From positions 1-25,160 of the forward strand of contig CAAFTW010000013.1 of assembly GCA_900766045.1 (NCBI GenBank): a DNA stretch of 25,160 bases, in the 5' to 3' direction. How positions within the stretch are numbered: position 1 is the stretch's first letter; each line of letters starts with the position of its first letter. Below, in pieces: positions 1 to 6,935 of the stretch. The position numbers and the translations under genes were made by a program. The DNA is from Clostridia bacterium. GTDB lineage: Bacteria; Bacillota; Clostridia; Peptostreptococcales; Anaerovoracaceae. A model generated the notes under the pieces. It was not told the DNA's origin and did no database searches. It saw nothing but the letters and a program-made list of their open reading frames with translations.

Positions 1-18
1 TCTTCTTCCCATAGAAAA

Positions 19-71
19 CTCCCTTCATGATCAACAGTGTTTTATTTTTTCACTGTCTCTCATAAAGGGAG
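19..71. other. Nested hairpin near window start
   Basis: CTCCCTTCATGA (19-30) pairs with TCATAAAGGGAG (60-71) with one mismatch. Inside it, ACAGTG (34-39) pairs with CACTGT (51-56). This is a long nested stem, possibly a terminator or attenuator of a gene beyond the left edge. No gene can be assigned to it within the window. Confidence 0.45.
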
Positions 72-80
72 CATATCAAA

Positions 81-130
81 GCGTCGGGCGGGTGCCCGGG
101 AACCTTGTTGTCGTCTAACGGACAGACAAT
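81..130 (+). repeat. Dispersed hairpin repeat, 5'-truncated copy
   Basis: This copy holds the right two thirds of the repeat: GCGTCGGGCGGGTGCCCGGG, then AACCTTGTTGTCGTC and TAACGGACAGACAAT. It abuts the full copy at 131-208, so the two form a tandem pair. The left arm of the first hairpin is missing. Confidence 0.8.
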
Positions 131-208
131 AAGAACTCCACCCTTCCACGACGCTGAAGCGTCGGGTGGGTGCCCGGGAACCTTGTTGTCGTCTAACGGA
201 CAGACAAT
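131..208 (+). repeat. Dispersed about 78-nt hairpin repeat, full copy
   Basis: The copy starts AAGAACTCCACCCTTCCACG and ends GACAAT. It has two hairpins: CGACGCT-GA-AGCGTCG, extended by outer C-rich/G-rich arms, and TTGTCGTC-TAACG-GAC(A)GACAA. Near-identical copies lie at 2009-2085 and 14346-14423, with a diverged one at 6746-6808. Its right end touches the T-run of the ferredoxin terminator, so on the minus strand it immediately follows that terminator. Confidence 0.85.
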
Positions 209-243
209 AAAAAAGCGGGGCTGTCGCATTTGCAGCCCCGCTT
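209..243 (-). terminator. Intrinsic terminator of the ferredoxin operon
   Basis: AAGCGGGGCTG (213-223) and CAGCCCCGCTT (233-243) form a perfect 11-bp stem. On the minus strand it is followed by a T6 run, 20 nt past the ferredoxin stop codon. Confidence 0.9.
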
Positions 244-262
244 CATGTTTAATTCCCGGCCA

Positions 263-451
263 TTAAGCCTCTTCAATTGCTCCTACCGGGCAGCCATCCT
301 TGGCTTCCGCAGCGGCATCCAGTTCAGTTTCCGGAACCTCACCTTCGATTGCTTCGGCTTTTCCCTCGTCATTCATGGAAAATACTGCCGGACATGTGCT
401 GTTGCAGAGTCCGCATCCGATGCAGGTGTCCTGATCTACATGATATTTCAT
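263..451 (-). CDS. Single-cluster 4Fe-4S ferredoxin
   Basis: A 62-residue acidic electron carrier of the cytoplasm. The cluster motif is Cys10-x2-Cys13-x2-Cys16, with the fourth ligand probably Cys54 in a late Cys-Pro pair. Cys20 is an extra cysteine that in similar small ferredoxins can form a disulphide with another residue. The length fits monocluster ferredoxins of the Desulfovibrio/Thermotoga type rather than the two-cluster clostridial type. GAGGAGG lies 7 nt before the ATG. The gene follows the bicupin gene by 61 nt on the same strand and ends at a strong terminator, so the two are probably one transcript. Its redox partner cannot be named from the sequence. Confidence 0.9.
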   Translation of the reverse strand: MKYHVDQDTCIGCGLCNSTCPAVFSMNDEGKAEAIEGEVPETELDAAAEAKDGCPVGAIEEA

Positions 452-512
452 AATTGTTCCTCCTCATTGTAAATCGAATTGTTGCTGTATGGTTATATGG
501 TCCATTTATCTA

Positions 513-1169
513 TCAGTCAAGCTGCAGCAGCAGGGCCATCTTGAACTTATGGTCTGCCGTTACAGAATGTCTGCCAAGTTTATCGAACTTGAAGTTCTCT
601 CCGGCCTTGATCCGGTATTCTTTTCCCTCATATCCGATGACTGCTTCACCGTCCAGGGCTGTGATCAGTGCCTCGCCAGGAGCCGCATGCTCCTCCAGGC
701 CAGTTCCTGCATCGAAACTCATGATGACGAGCTTCAGCTTCGGATCGTTGATCAGGTCCATGTTAACAATCTTTCCATCCTGATAAGGGATGAGATCCTT
801 AAGCGAAAATACTTCTGCTGATTTTAATACTTTGTTCATTTCTGATTCCTCCTGTAATGTAATTTCTGTATATACGCTGTCTTCCTCAGCCCGTATGCCA
901 ATCGGTACGCCCGCAGGTACGACGAAGACATCGCCTGCCTCAAGCTTTTTTTCAAGCCCATCGCGTCCGAAGGCGGTCATCCTGCCTCCTGCCGCGGCCC
1001 ACAGTTTCGGGTTTCTGTAAATCTCCGCACTGATGTCTGTACCCTCTGCCAGCGCGAAATGGGTGATGCTGCAGCCGCCGCTTTTTCCGACGGTGTTGGA
1101 AATCGTACAGCCCGGCACCGGCGCGTTTTCTTCTGCAATCTTAAAGATTCTTCCTGCCTCTTCCTTCAT
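513..1169 (-). CDS. Two-domain cupin protein
   Basis: A 218-residue protein with two cupin-like halves. The first runs to about residue 110 and includes a segment of the form AGDVFVVPAGVPIGI. The second starts near residue 130 and carries the pattern GTGLEEHAAPGEAL...GEAVIGYEGKEYRIKAGE. The single clear metal-type histidine lies in the second half, so the first half may be structural. The start was set at the Met preceded by AAAGGAAG (minus strand); an upstream in-frame ATG 54 nt earlier lacks this. The gene is divergent from a Crp/Fnr-type regulator and is followed by a ferredoxin, which suggests a redox- or small-molecule-controlled pair. Family members include sugar isomerases, oxygenases and pure binding proteins, so no substrate is proposed. 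Confidence 0.8.
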   Translation of the reverse strand: MKEEAGRIFKIAEENAPVPGCTISNTVGKSGGCSITHFALAEGTDISAEIYRNPKLWAAAGGRMTAFGRDGLEKKLEAGDVFVVPAGVPIGIRAEEDSVYTEITLQEESEMNKVLKSAEVFSLKDLIPYQDGKIVNMDLINDPKLKLVIMSFDAGTGLEEHAAPGEALITALDGEAVIGYEGKEYRIKAGENFKFDKLGRHSVTADHKFKMALLLQLD

Positions 1170-1226
1170 GACATTCACTTCCTTTCGCTTACATGATAAA
1201 CTTAACACGGAAGCTGAAATCACACC

Positions 1227-1240
1227 GTGGTTATAACCAC
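1227..1240. promoter_or_regulatory. Perfect palindrome, candidate Crp/Fnr-type operator
   Basis: GTGGTTATAACCAC is a perfect 14-bp palindrome in the 91-bp gap between the divergent cupin and regulator genes. Its centre is 27 nt before the regulator ATG and about 64 nt before the cupin start. A plausible cupin -10 box (TATCAT, plus positions 1193-1198) puts the palindrome about 47 nt upstream of that transcript start, a place where Crp-type activators can act. On the other side it would overlap the regulator's own promoter. Confidence 0.55.
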
Positions 1241-1260
1241 TTTTTGCAGAGGAATATATT

Positions 1261-1929
1261 ATGAACGAGGATTTCTTTTTGAAGACGAGGATGTTTCATG
1301 GCATGACAAAAGAAGACCTTGCCAGGGCCTTCAGCTGTCTGAATTATTACCAGAGAAGCTATTCGAAATTGGAACGCATCCTTACCGCCGGGCAGGATAT
1401 CCGCTTTATGGGAATGGTCCTGAAAGGGAGCGTAACCGTAGAGCGGAACGACCGCTGGGGAAACCGCACCATCCTCACGGAAGTCGACCCCGGGGAATGT
1501 TTCGGAGAAATGTACGCCATGACACCGGGAATCATTCTTCCTGTCGATGTCATCGCTGCAAAAGACTGCACCATCGCCTTTTTTGAAGTCAGTCAGCTGC
1601 TGGAGCATGACTGCAGTGCCCATGAAATCACCGGAAAACTGACGGAAAACCTGCTGCGCATCGCCCTGCATAAGAACCTGATTCTCTCTAACCGCAGTTT
1701 CCATACCGCACCCAAAACAATCCGCGGAAAAGTCATGGCTTACCTGAATACCATGTCCCTGCAGCAGCGTTCTCTGGATGTCACAATTCCCTTCAACCGC
1801 CAGCAGCTGGCTGATTACCTGAACATCGACCGGACTGCGCTTTCCAAAGAACTCGGAAAAATGAAGGAGGATGGCCTGATCGATTTCTGGAAAAGCCATT
1901 TCCGTCTGCTTGCAGATGCAGAAGACTGA
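1261..1929 (+). CDS. Crp/Fnr-family transcription regulator
   Basis: A 222-residue two-domain regulator. Residues about 15-125 form a cyclic-nucleotide-binding-like beta roll (GSVTVERND...GECFGEMYAM). Residues about 150-215 form a winged helix-turn-helix with the segment FNRQQLADYLNIDRTALSKE as recognition region. No N-terminal cysteine cluster of the FNR type is present, so an oxygen-labile Fe-S sensor is unlikely; the effector is unknown. AGAGGA precedes the ATG by 7 nt. It is divergent from the cupin/ferredoxin operon, with a palindrome between them, the usual layout for a local regulator of its neighbour that also controls itself. Confidence 0.92.
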   Translation: MNEDFFLKTRMFHGMTKEDLARAFSCLNYYQRSYSKLERILTAGQDIRFMGMVLKGSVTVERNDRWGNRTILTEVDPGECFGEMYAMTPGIILPVDVIAAKDCTIAFFEVSQLLEHDCSAHEITGKLTENLLRIALHKNLILSNRSFHTAPKTIRGKVMAYLNTMSLQQRSLDVTIPFNRQQLADYLNIDRTALSKELGKMKEDGLIDFWKSHFRLLADAED

Positions 1930-1954
1930 TCTGACCCCAAACGGACCATAAACA

Positions 1955-1998
1955 CAGGCACAGGGCAGACAGCCGGGAAGGCTGCTTCCCTGTGCCTG
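1955..1998 (+). terminator. Long hairpin after the Crp/Fnr gene
   Basis: CAGGCACAGGG (1955-1965) and CCCTGTGCCTG (1988-1998) form a perfect 11-bp stem, with an inner CAGCC-GGGAA-GGCTG stem. No T-run follows, so termination may need help or the hairpin may protect the 3' end. Confidence 0.55.
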
Positions 1999-2008
1999 AT
2001 AAAGGAAT

Positions 2009-2085
2009 AAGAACCCCACCCTTCCCGACGCTAAAGCGTCGGGTGGGTACCCGGGAACCTTGTTGTCGTCTGACGGATAGACAAT
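2009..2085 (+). repeat. Dispersed about 78-nt hairpin repeat
   Basis: Same unit as 131-208 with a few changes. The first hairpin is improved to CCCGACGCT-AA-AGCGTCGGG, with flanking ACCC/GGGT, and the central GGGTACCC is a perfect palindrome. It sits between the convergent Crp/Fnr and XRE genes, 9 nt past the XRE stop codon. Confidence 0.85.
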
Positions 2086-2094
2086 CAAAAATTT

Positions 2095-2289
2095 TTACTC
2101 TTCCCAGAAGAGCTCGTCCAGCGTTTTATCCAGCGCCTTGCAGATGGAAATACAGAGATGAATCGTCGGATTATAGTCACCCTTTTCAATAGCGCTGATG
2201 GTCTGCCTGGAGACATCGCAGAGCTCCGCCAGTTCCGCCTGGGAGAGATCCTTTGCCGCCCGGGCGGCTTTCATTCTCAGATTCTTCAT
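2095..2289 (-). CDS. Small XRE-family (Cro/CI-type) regulator
   Basis: A 64-residue single-domain DNA-binding protein that is essentially all HTH. The helix-turn-helix is LSQAELAELCDVSRQTISAI (about residues 18-37), followed by the typical EKGDYNPT and CKALDKTLDELFW tail. The start ATG overlaps the stop of the upstream membrane protein gene (ATGA), so translation is probably coupled. Small XRE proteins paired with a membrane protein are common in Bacillota; it probably regulates its own operon. The target site is not identified. Confidence 0.92.
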   Translation of the reverse strand: MKNLRMKAARAAKDLSQAELAELCDVSRQTISAIEKGDYNPTIHLCISICKALDKTLDELFWEE

Positions 2290-2816
2290 TCCTCCTCACT
2301 CTCCCCTTTATCGGTAAATCTTCGGATCAGAACCGCCAGGAACATAACCAGTAAGCATAAACCACAGGCCAGATTGGCTCCGGATGCCACGGTAATAACG
2401 CCGTGCACAAAAAGATTTCCATGTGTGCCCTGCGTTACCGCGGACAAAATGTTTGCAGCCCCGAGCAGTGCAAACAGCAGCAGCTGAGTGTTTCCCTTTT
2501 TATCATATTCAATGTATGCGCCACGGATGATCATATAGATGATCCCTGTCAGCCCGCTGATTATAATGGCCATGAGGACCCACATGCCCGGTGAAAACAG
2601 CACTTTCTTTCCGGATTCCAGAATAAATATTATGGCCACCGACATTCCGATCATCGTCTTATATCCGATGTAATTTCCCTTCGCCTGTATCTGTTTCTGC
2701 CTCTCATCATAGTGAGAAAGCTGGCCTGCCTTCTTTCTCCTGTACACCCAGACAAGCCGTACCAGACACACAATGGCAAAGCCTACTGACAATCCTGCGC
2801 TAAACGAAGTACTCAT
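2286..2816 (-). CDS. Multi-pass membrane protein of unknown function
   Basis: A 176-residue integral membrane protein. Hydrophobic segments lie at about residues 5-25, 50-68, 76-98, 112-130 and 143-168, giving about five membrane helices; charged loops (YRRKKAG, DERQKQ) follow the first. It resembles the small membrane proteins encoded with an XRE regulator in Bacillota, but no enzymatic motif is visible. The start was chosen because GGAAAGGAG lies 8 nt before this ATG; the open frame extends 23 codons upstream without such a site. A strong promoter lies 61 nt upstream, and the XRE gene overlaps its end. Confidence 0.75.
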   Translation of the reverse strand: MSTSFSAGLSVGFAIVCLVRLVWVYRRKKAGQLSHYDERQKQIQAKGNYIGYKTMIGMSVAIIFILESGKKVLFSPGMWVLMAIIISGLTGIIYMIIRGAYIEYDKKGNTQLLLFALLGAANILSAVTQGTHGNLFVHGVITVASGANLACGLCLLVMFLAVLIRRFTDKGESEEE

Positions 2817-2876
2817 AATATTCTCCTTTCCCGCGGATGAATCCGCATCCAGAAGGCCTCTCTTTCCTGTATCCTC

Positions 2877-2905
2877 AGAGTACAATATATGCGCAGTTTT
2901 GTCAA
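2877..2905 (-). promoter_or_regulatory. Promoter of the membrane protein/XRE operon
   Basis: On the minus strand TTGACA (2900-2905) and TACTCT (2877-2882) are separated by exactly 17 bp. The -35 box is perfect. Confidence 0.65.
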
Positions 2906-3028
2906 TTATATTTTACATCTTGCTTTTTATATTTGTCACAGCCTGACATAATTCCTCCGATCTTATAATCTGTTAATACCTTCCCTGAACATTTGTGATA
3001 CAGTAGAACTCAGGAAAGGAAGAGAGCA

Positions 3029-4288
3029 ATGAAGCATTCACGACAAAACGCACCCGGCAGGGGGAATACGAAAAAACGCTGGTCCGCGGCACTGGTGTTT
3101 ATCCTGCTCTTCGGCATCGTCAGTCTTTTTTCAGATATGACCCATGAGGGCGCGGACAGCATCCGAGGCGCCTATCTGGCGGCACTGGGCGCTTCCGCAG
3201 GGACTATCGGATTTATCTCCGGCCTGGGCGAACTGGTCGGCTATTCCCTGCGCTATGTGTTCGGGAAACTGTCCGACAAAACTGGAAAATACTGGTTCAT
3301 GACCATTGCCGGCTATGTGCTGGACGTGATCTGCGTGCCGGCTCTGGCCCTGGTTGGAAGCCACGGCTGGATCGCTGCCTGCGTTCTTCTGGTCATTCAG
3401 AGAATGGGAAAGGCAATAAAAAAGCCGTCAAAAGACACGATCATGTCCTTTGCGGCAACGCAGGAGGGAGTGGGAAAAAGTTTTGGTATTCAGGAAGTGC
3501 TGGACCAGATCGGCGCCTTTGCAGGGCCGGTCTTCCTCTATCTGATTCTGCTGATGAAGACGAGCGGCACGACCTTCCAGCGCTACCGCCTCTGCTTTGC
3601 CATGCTGGCAGTTCCAGGCGCTCTGACTCTTCTCTTTCTGATTTTCACCCGTCAGAAATTCCCGAACCCGGAAAAATTCGAGCCGGAACCGGCTCATGAA
3701 GAGCCCTTCCACATGAAGAAAAGTTTCCGCATTTACATCGCCGGAATCAGCTGTTTCGCCTTCGGATTTATCGACTACTCTCTGATCGCCATGCATGTTT
3801 CCAGGGTTTATATTGCCTCGGGCGGATCCATCATGACTCAGGGAAATCTGCCCCTGCTCTACGCGCTTGCCATGCTGGTCGATGCCGTCTCTGCGCTGGT
3901 CTTCGGCTTCTGGTACGATAAGAGGGGCGTCAGTGTTCTGGTCTGGTCCACGTTGCTTTCCGCATTTTTCTCTGTCTTCGTTTTCGGCATGCATTCCATG
4001 TCTTCCCTGATACTTGGCGTCATCCTCTGGGGAATCGGCATGGGCGCCCAGGAATCCATCATGAAATCCGTCATCGCCCAGATCGTCCCGAAAAACAGCC
4101 GGGCGACGGGATATGGAATCTTTGAATGCTCCTTCGGCATTTTCTGGTTTCTGGGAAGCTGGCTGATGGGAATCCTCTACGATTTCAGCATGCCGCTGAT
4201 GATCACGTTTTCTGTCTGCGCCCAGCTTCTGGCCATTCCGTTTTATCTTTACACAGGAAAACTGCAAAAGAAAAACAGCAGGCACTGA
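3029..4288 (+). CDS. MFS transporter
   Basis: A 419-residue major facilitator superfamily permease with about 11-12 hydrophobic segments. Between helices 2 and 3 the segment GKLSDKTGKYW matches the MFS loop motif GxxxDRxGRR in degenerate form. The central basic/acidic loop is near residues 205-235 (FTRQKFPNPEKFEPEPAHEE), and a second loop motif, GFWYDKRGVS, lies in the C-terminal half, as expected for the two six-helix halves. The substrate cannot be inferred; the family includes drug and metabolite exporters. AGGAAGAGAG precedes the ATG. A TATAAT box at 2964-2969 may drive it, with a weak -35. The gene is convergent with the dioxygenase gene. Confidence 0.9.
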   Translation: MKHSRQNAPGRGNTKKRWSAALVFILLFGIVSLFSDMTHEGADSIRGAYLAALGASAGTIGFISGLGELVGYSLRYVFGKLSDKTGKYWFMTIAGYVLDVICVPALALVGSHGWIAACVLLVIQRMGKAIKKPSKDTIMSFAATQEGVGKSFGIQEVLDQIGAFAGPVFLYLILLMKTSGTTFQRYRLCFAMLAVPGALTLLFLIFTRQKFPNPEKFEPEPAHEEPFHMKKSFRIYIAGISCFAFGFIDYSLIAMHVSRVYIASGGSIMTQGNLPLLYALAMLVDAVSALVFGFWYDKRGVSVLVWSTLLSAFFSVFVFGMHSMSSLILGVILWGIGMGAQESIMKSVIAQIVPKNSRATGYGIFECSFGIFWFLGSWLMGILYDFSMPLMITFSVCAQLLAIPFYLYTGKLQKKNSRH

Positions 4289-4375
4289 GCAAATTCCCTG
4301 CTGTTTTAAAATATTGGTAAGTGACGATTAATAGCTTGACTCATTACAGCCGTCTGGCTGCAGGTAATGGTTGAG

Positions 4376-4416
4376 ATACAGGCAGGGGCGTTTTCCCCTT
4401 GCCTGTATTATTTTTT
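4376..4416 (+). terminator. Intrinsic terminator of the MFS gene
   Basis: ATACAGGCAGGGG (4376-4388) pairs with CCCCTTGCCTGTAT (4395-4408) with one bulge and is followed on the plus strand by TATTTTTT. It overlaps the last codons of the convergent dioxygenase gene. A further hairpin just upstream (CATTA..CAGCC-GTCT-GGCTG..TAATG, about 4344-4369) may add to the effect. Confidence 0.75.
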
Positions 4417-5193
4417 GCCGCCGAAAATAAATCCGGTCATCGCCATGGATCCGAGATTGCAGACGTTGTTGAAGTCCTCCGCGGTGTCTCCCTCTGCTGC
4501 GCCAAGGCAGTAGAGGAGCGGCAGGAAATGGTCCGGCGTCGGGACGGCATATTCCGCGTCCGGGTGCCGGTCAAAGTGAATGACGCTGTCAGCATCACCG
4601 CTGAGCACGGCCTCGCGGATGTAATCATTGAATCCTTCTGCCTCCGGTGTGCCGCCTTCATTGTCCCATTCCACACGGAAGAGGTTGTGCACGACGTTTC
4701 CGCTTCCGAAAATCAGGTATCCTTCTTCACGAAGCGCCGCCAGTTTCTTTCCAAGATCGTAACTCTCCTGCGGGCTGAGTCCCTGGTTGACGGAAAGCTG
4801 CACCACCGGAATGTCCGCCTTCGGGAACATGTGCACCAGCACCGTCCATGTTCCATGGTCGATCCCCCAGTTATTATCCTCAGAAACCGCGCCTCCCAGA
4901 AGATTTTCAACCTCTTTCGTGAGCTCCGCGCTGCCCTTCACCGGATATTTCACCTCATACAGCTCCCTCGGAAAACCGTACATATCGTAGACCTGTCTCG
5001 GTTCCGGCGCGCTCTGAACCAGCGTTCCCGGCACAAACCAGTGTCCGGACACCGCCAGAATCGCCTTCGGCTTTCCGAAATCCCGCAGAATCCGTTCTCC
5101 GACGGCCTGCATACCCTGTGTAATTTCATTATCTTCCAGCGCCACCATCGGGCTTCCGTGTCCGGAGAATACAACCGGCATTCTCTTTGTCAT
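4408..5193 (-). CDS. ygiD: Extradiol ring-cleavage dioxygenase, YgiD/4,5-DOPA dioxygenase family
   Basis: A 261-residue zinc- or iron-dependent enzyme of the LigB superfamily; family members open catechol rings such as that of DOPA. Family motifs in order are the N-terminal FSGHGSPM (His12), SGHWFVPG (His at about 51), YDMYGFP, FGSGNVVHNLFR (His at about 169), and the C-terminal DRHPDAEYAVPTPDHFLPLLYCLGAA. These hold the histidines that bind the active-site metal. The length matches E. coli YgiD. GAGGGG precedes the ATG. It is divergent from an HxlR regulator that probably controls it. The true substrate in this organism is unknown. Confidence 0.9.
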   Translation of the reverse strand: MTKRMPVVFSGHGSPMVALEDNEITQGMQAVGERILRDFGKPKAILAVSGHWFVPGTLVQSAPEPRQVYDMYGFPRELYEVKYPVKGSAELTKEVENLLGGAVSEDNNWGIDHGTWTVLVHMFPKADIPVVQLSVNQGLSPQESYDLGKKLAALREEGYLIFGSGNVVHNLFRVEWDNEGGTPEAEGFNDYIREAVLSGDADSVIHFDRHPDAEYAVPTPDHFLPLLYCLGAAEGDTAEDFNNVCNLGSMAMTGFIFGGKK

Positions 5194-5242
5194 CTTAATC
5201 CCCTCGATTCATGTAATTTCTGTATAACTTTAATCTTTATAC

Positions 5243-5271
5243 TTGCTTTAGATTTCTTTTCTCTATATGAT
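5243..5271 (+). promoter_or_regulatory. Candidate promoter of the HxlR gene
   Basis: TTGCTT (5243-5248) and TATGAT (5266-5271) are spaced by 17 bp and would leave a leader of about 77 nt. The region is AT-rich and other boxes are possible. Confidence 0.4.
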
Positions 5272-5354
5272 AAATATAATTGGACAAAATCAAATGTGCA
5301 AGAAGGATTTTTCTATTTACTTGGTATGTTTTACATTGGAATTGGAGAACTAGA

Positions 5355-5705
5355 ATGAAAAAAGAGAAATGCAATCAGGCCGGACTGTTCGGCGTCTGCC
5401 CCTTCGTCACCGCCCAGCAGGTCCTTCAGGGAAAATGGGCCATCCTCATCCTTCACGAACTTTCAGATGGCCCGAAACGCTTCAACGAAATTCAGAAAAA
5501 CATCGAAGTCACCCAGGCCACCCTTTCTACGCAGCTGAAGAAGCTGCAGAATGAGGGAATCATCAGCCGCACCGTCTACCCGGAAGTCCCTCCGCGCGTG
5601 GAATACGAACTTACCGACATCGGCCAGTCCTTCGGCCCGGTGCTGGACAGCATCGAAGTCTGGGGCGATAAGTATATCGATTACCTAAAGAAAAACCGGG
5701 CATAA
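5355..5705 (+). CDS. HxlR-family winged-helix regulator
   Basis: A 116-residue transcription regulator. The HxlR signature is clear: CPFVTAQQVLQGKWAILILH near residues 15-34, then LSDGPKRFNEIQKNIEVTQA and LKKLQNEGIISRTVYPEVPP, the winged helix and wing, then the VEYELTDIG segment. Cysteines near the N-terminus (Cys6, Cys15) are of the sort that sense electrophiles or oxidants in some relatives. The start was set at the Met after TTGGAGAACTAG; the frame remains open for 25 codons further upstream without a ribosome site. It is divergent from ygiD and lies ahead of a nitroreductase, so a redox or aromatic-compound response is a fair inference. Confidence 0.9.
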   Translation: MKKEKCNQAGLFGVCPFVTAQQVLQGKWAILILHELSDGPKRFNEIQKNIEVTQATLSTQLKKLQNEGIISRTVYPEVPPRVEYELTDIGQSFGPVLDSIEVWGDKYIDYLKKNRA

Positions 5706-5818
5706 GAGACTCTGTGAGTTGTGGCAATATTCCAGGAAATGTTATATACTTAACGTATGAGCAGTAATGATGAGAAATCGCCCAATACACGAAACTTACA
5801 GAAGGGAGAACATATTCT

Positions 5819-6700
5819 ATGGAGAATTTAAATTACTATGACCTGATCATGAAACGTGAATCCTGCAGAGCATTTACGGATGAAGATGTGGATGCCGCAG
5901 ACCTTCAGCAGATTAAAGACAGTGTTTCCAAGTGTGACGCCCTGGATGACAGCATCGCAACGGAATTTCATATTATCGACCATGAAGAGGCAGCAAAGTT
6001 CGAGAGCACCGTCGGATACAATGGATTTATGATCCATTCCCCGCAGTATGCACTGCTTTTCTCTGAGAAGAAGGATCATTATCTGGAAAATGCCGCATTC
6101 ATCATGCAGGCACTGACACTGAAACTGACGACACTGGGACTGGCTGCATGCTGGCTGACCGTCAACGATGCAGACAAGGCCAAGGCACAGATCAGCATCA
6201 GCACGGACAAGACACTGGCTGTCGTTGTCGGATTCGGTTACAGAAATAAAGACAAGAAGGGCACACGCCTGGATATCAAGAGCCCGTCCGATGTCAAGGT
6301 CAACAAGACAGCGACACGTGCAGCATCCAAGATTTCCCTTGACGAATTTGTTTTTGACGGCACTTTCGGAAACAAGACGGAAATCGACCTGGTTGCTCCG
6401 CAGTATCCGCAGCTGAACGACGCTCTCCTCTGCATGAGCGTTGCGCAGTCCTTCTTCAACCGCCAGCCGTACCGCGTTATCCTCACAAAGAACGCCGTAT
6501 GCCTGATCGGCCTGGACGATGAGATGACCGGAGAAGCAGACACCCACCTGAACTACGGCATCGAGATGTTCAACTTCTACGCGGTCAACGAGCGCACCCG
6601 CGGCGAGGGAGAGGGCCTGAAGAAGTGGTCTTTCGAGGCACCGGAAGACGACCTGCAGCTGCCGGAGAACGCACACTTCATCGCACAGTGCAGACTGTAA
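5819..6700 (+). CDS. Nitroreductase-family flavoprotein (TM1586-like)
   Basis: A 293-residue protein with a nitroreductase first half: the family opening YDLIMKRESCRAFTDEDV (residues 6-23) and the helix ENAAFIMQALTLKLTTLGLA followed by a Cys-Trp. The second half (about 180-293, from LDEFVFDGTF) is a second, more divergent half-domain (SVAQSFFNRQPYRVIL...GIEMFNFY), as in putative nitroreductases of the TM1586 type where two halves make one flavin-binding unit. It is expected to bind FMN and use NAD(P)H to reduce nitro or quinone compounds; the substrate is not known. GGGAG lies 10 nt before the ATG. It stands alone after the HxlR gene, with a 113-nt gap holding a possible TATATA box. Confidence 0.85.
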   Translation: MENLNYYDLIMKRESCRAFTDEDVDAADLQQIKDSVSKCDALDDSIATEFHIIDHEEAAKFESTVGYNGFMIHSPQYALLFSEKKDHYLENAAFIMQALTLKLTTLGLAACWLTVNDADKAKAQISISTDKTLAVVVGFGYRNKDKKGTRLDIKSPSDVKVNKTATRAASKISLDEFVFDGTFGNKTEIDLVAPQYPQLNDALLCMSVAQSFFNRQPYRVILTKNAVCLIGLDDEMTGEADTHLNYGIEMFNFYAVNERTRGEGEGLKKWSFEAPEDDLQLPENAHFIAQCRL

Positions 6701-6745
6701 AATCAACCTACTGACATCTGTTGATGAAACAGCGAATACCATATC

Positions 6746-6808
6746 CTACCCCGATGCTGCAGCGTCGGGCGGATATTCGGGTACCTTGCTGCCACTTAAC
6801 GGAAAGAG
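6746..6808 (+). repeat. Diverged copy of the dispersed hairpin repeat
   Basis: CCCCGATGCTGCAGCGTCGGG forms the first hairpin with compensating changes. The later part, ACCTTGCTGCCACTTAACGG, matches ACCTTGTTGTCGTCTAACGG of the other copies. The GACAAT end is lost. It lies between the convergent nitroreductase and ABC permease genes. Confidence 0.7.
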
Positions 6809-6815
6809 AAAAGAA

Positions 6816-6861
6816 ATGCATACAGAAACTTTCTATCATGTTTAAAAGTTTCCGTATGCAT
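6816..6861. terminator. Bidirectional terminator between nitroreductase and ABC permease
   Basis: Arms 6816-6832 and 6845-6861 (ATGCATACAGAAACTTT and its near-perfect complement, one A-C mismatch) form a 17-bp stem. TATTTTATT follows on the plus strand, and TTTCTTTTC on the minus strand. Confidence 0.85.
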
Positions 6862-6935
6862 ATTTTATTGTTATGATGATAACCGTTCTGCTGATTTTAT
6901 CAAAAGGATCCAATTCTCTCTTCTGCACACAACTC

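Noticed and set aside
1231..2088. A 285-codon minus-strand frame opposite the Crp/Fnr gene
   Set aside because: It runs through the dispersed repeat and the terminator hairpin and has no family resemblance.
3428..4285. A 285-codon minus-strand frame opposite the MFS gene
   Set aside because: It is rich in His, Gln and Arg, typical of antisense frames, and the MFS protein is well supported.
5828..6742. A 304-codon minus-strand frame opposite the nitroreductase
   Set aside because: It is an antisense shadow without a ribosome site; the plus-strand protein matches a known family.
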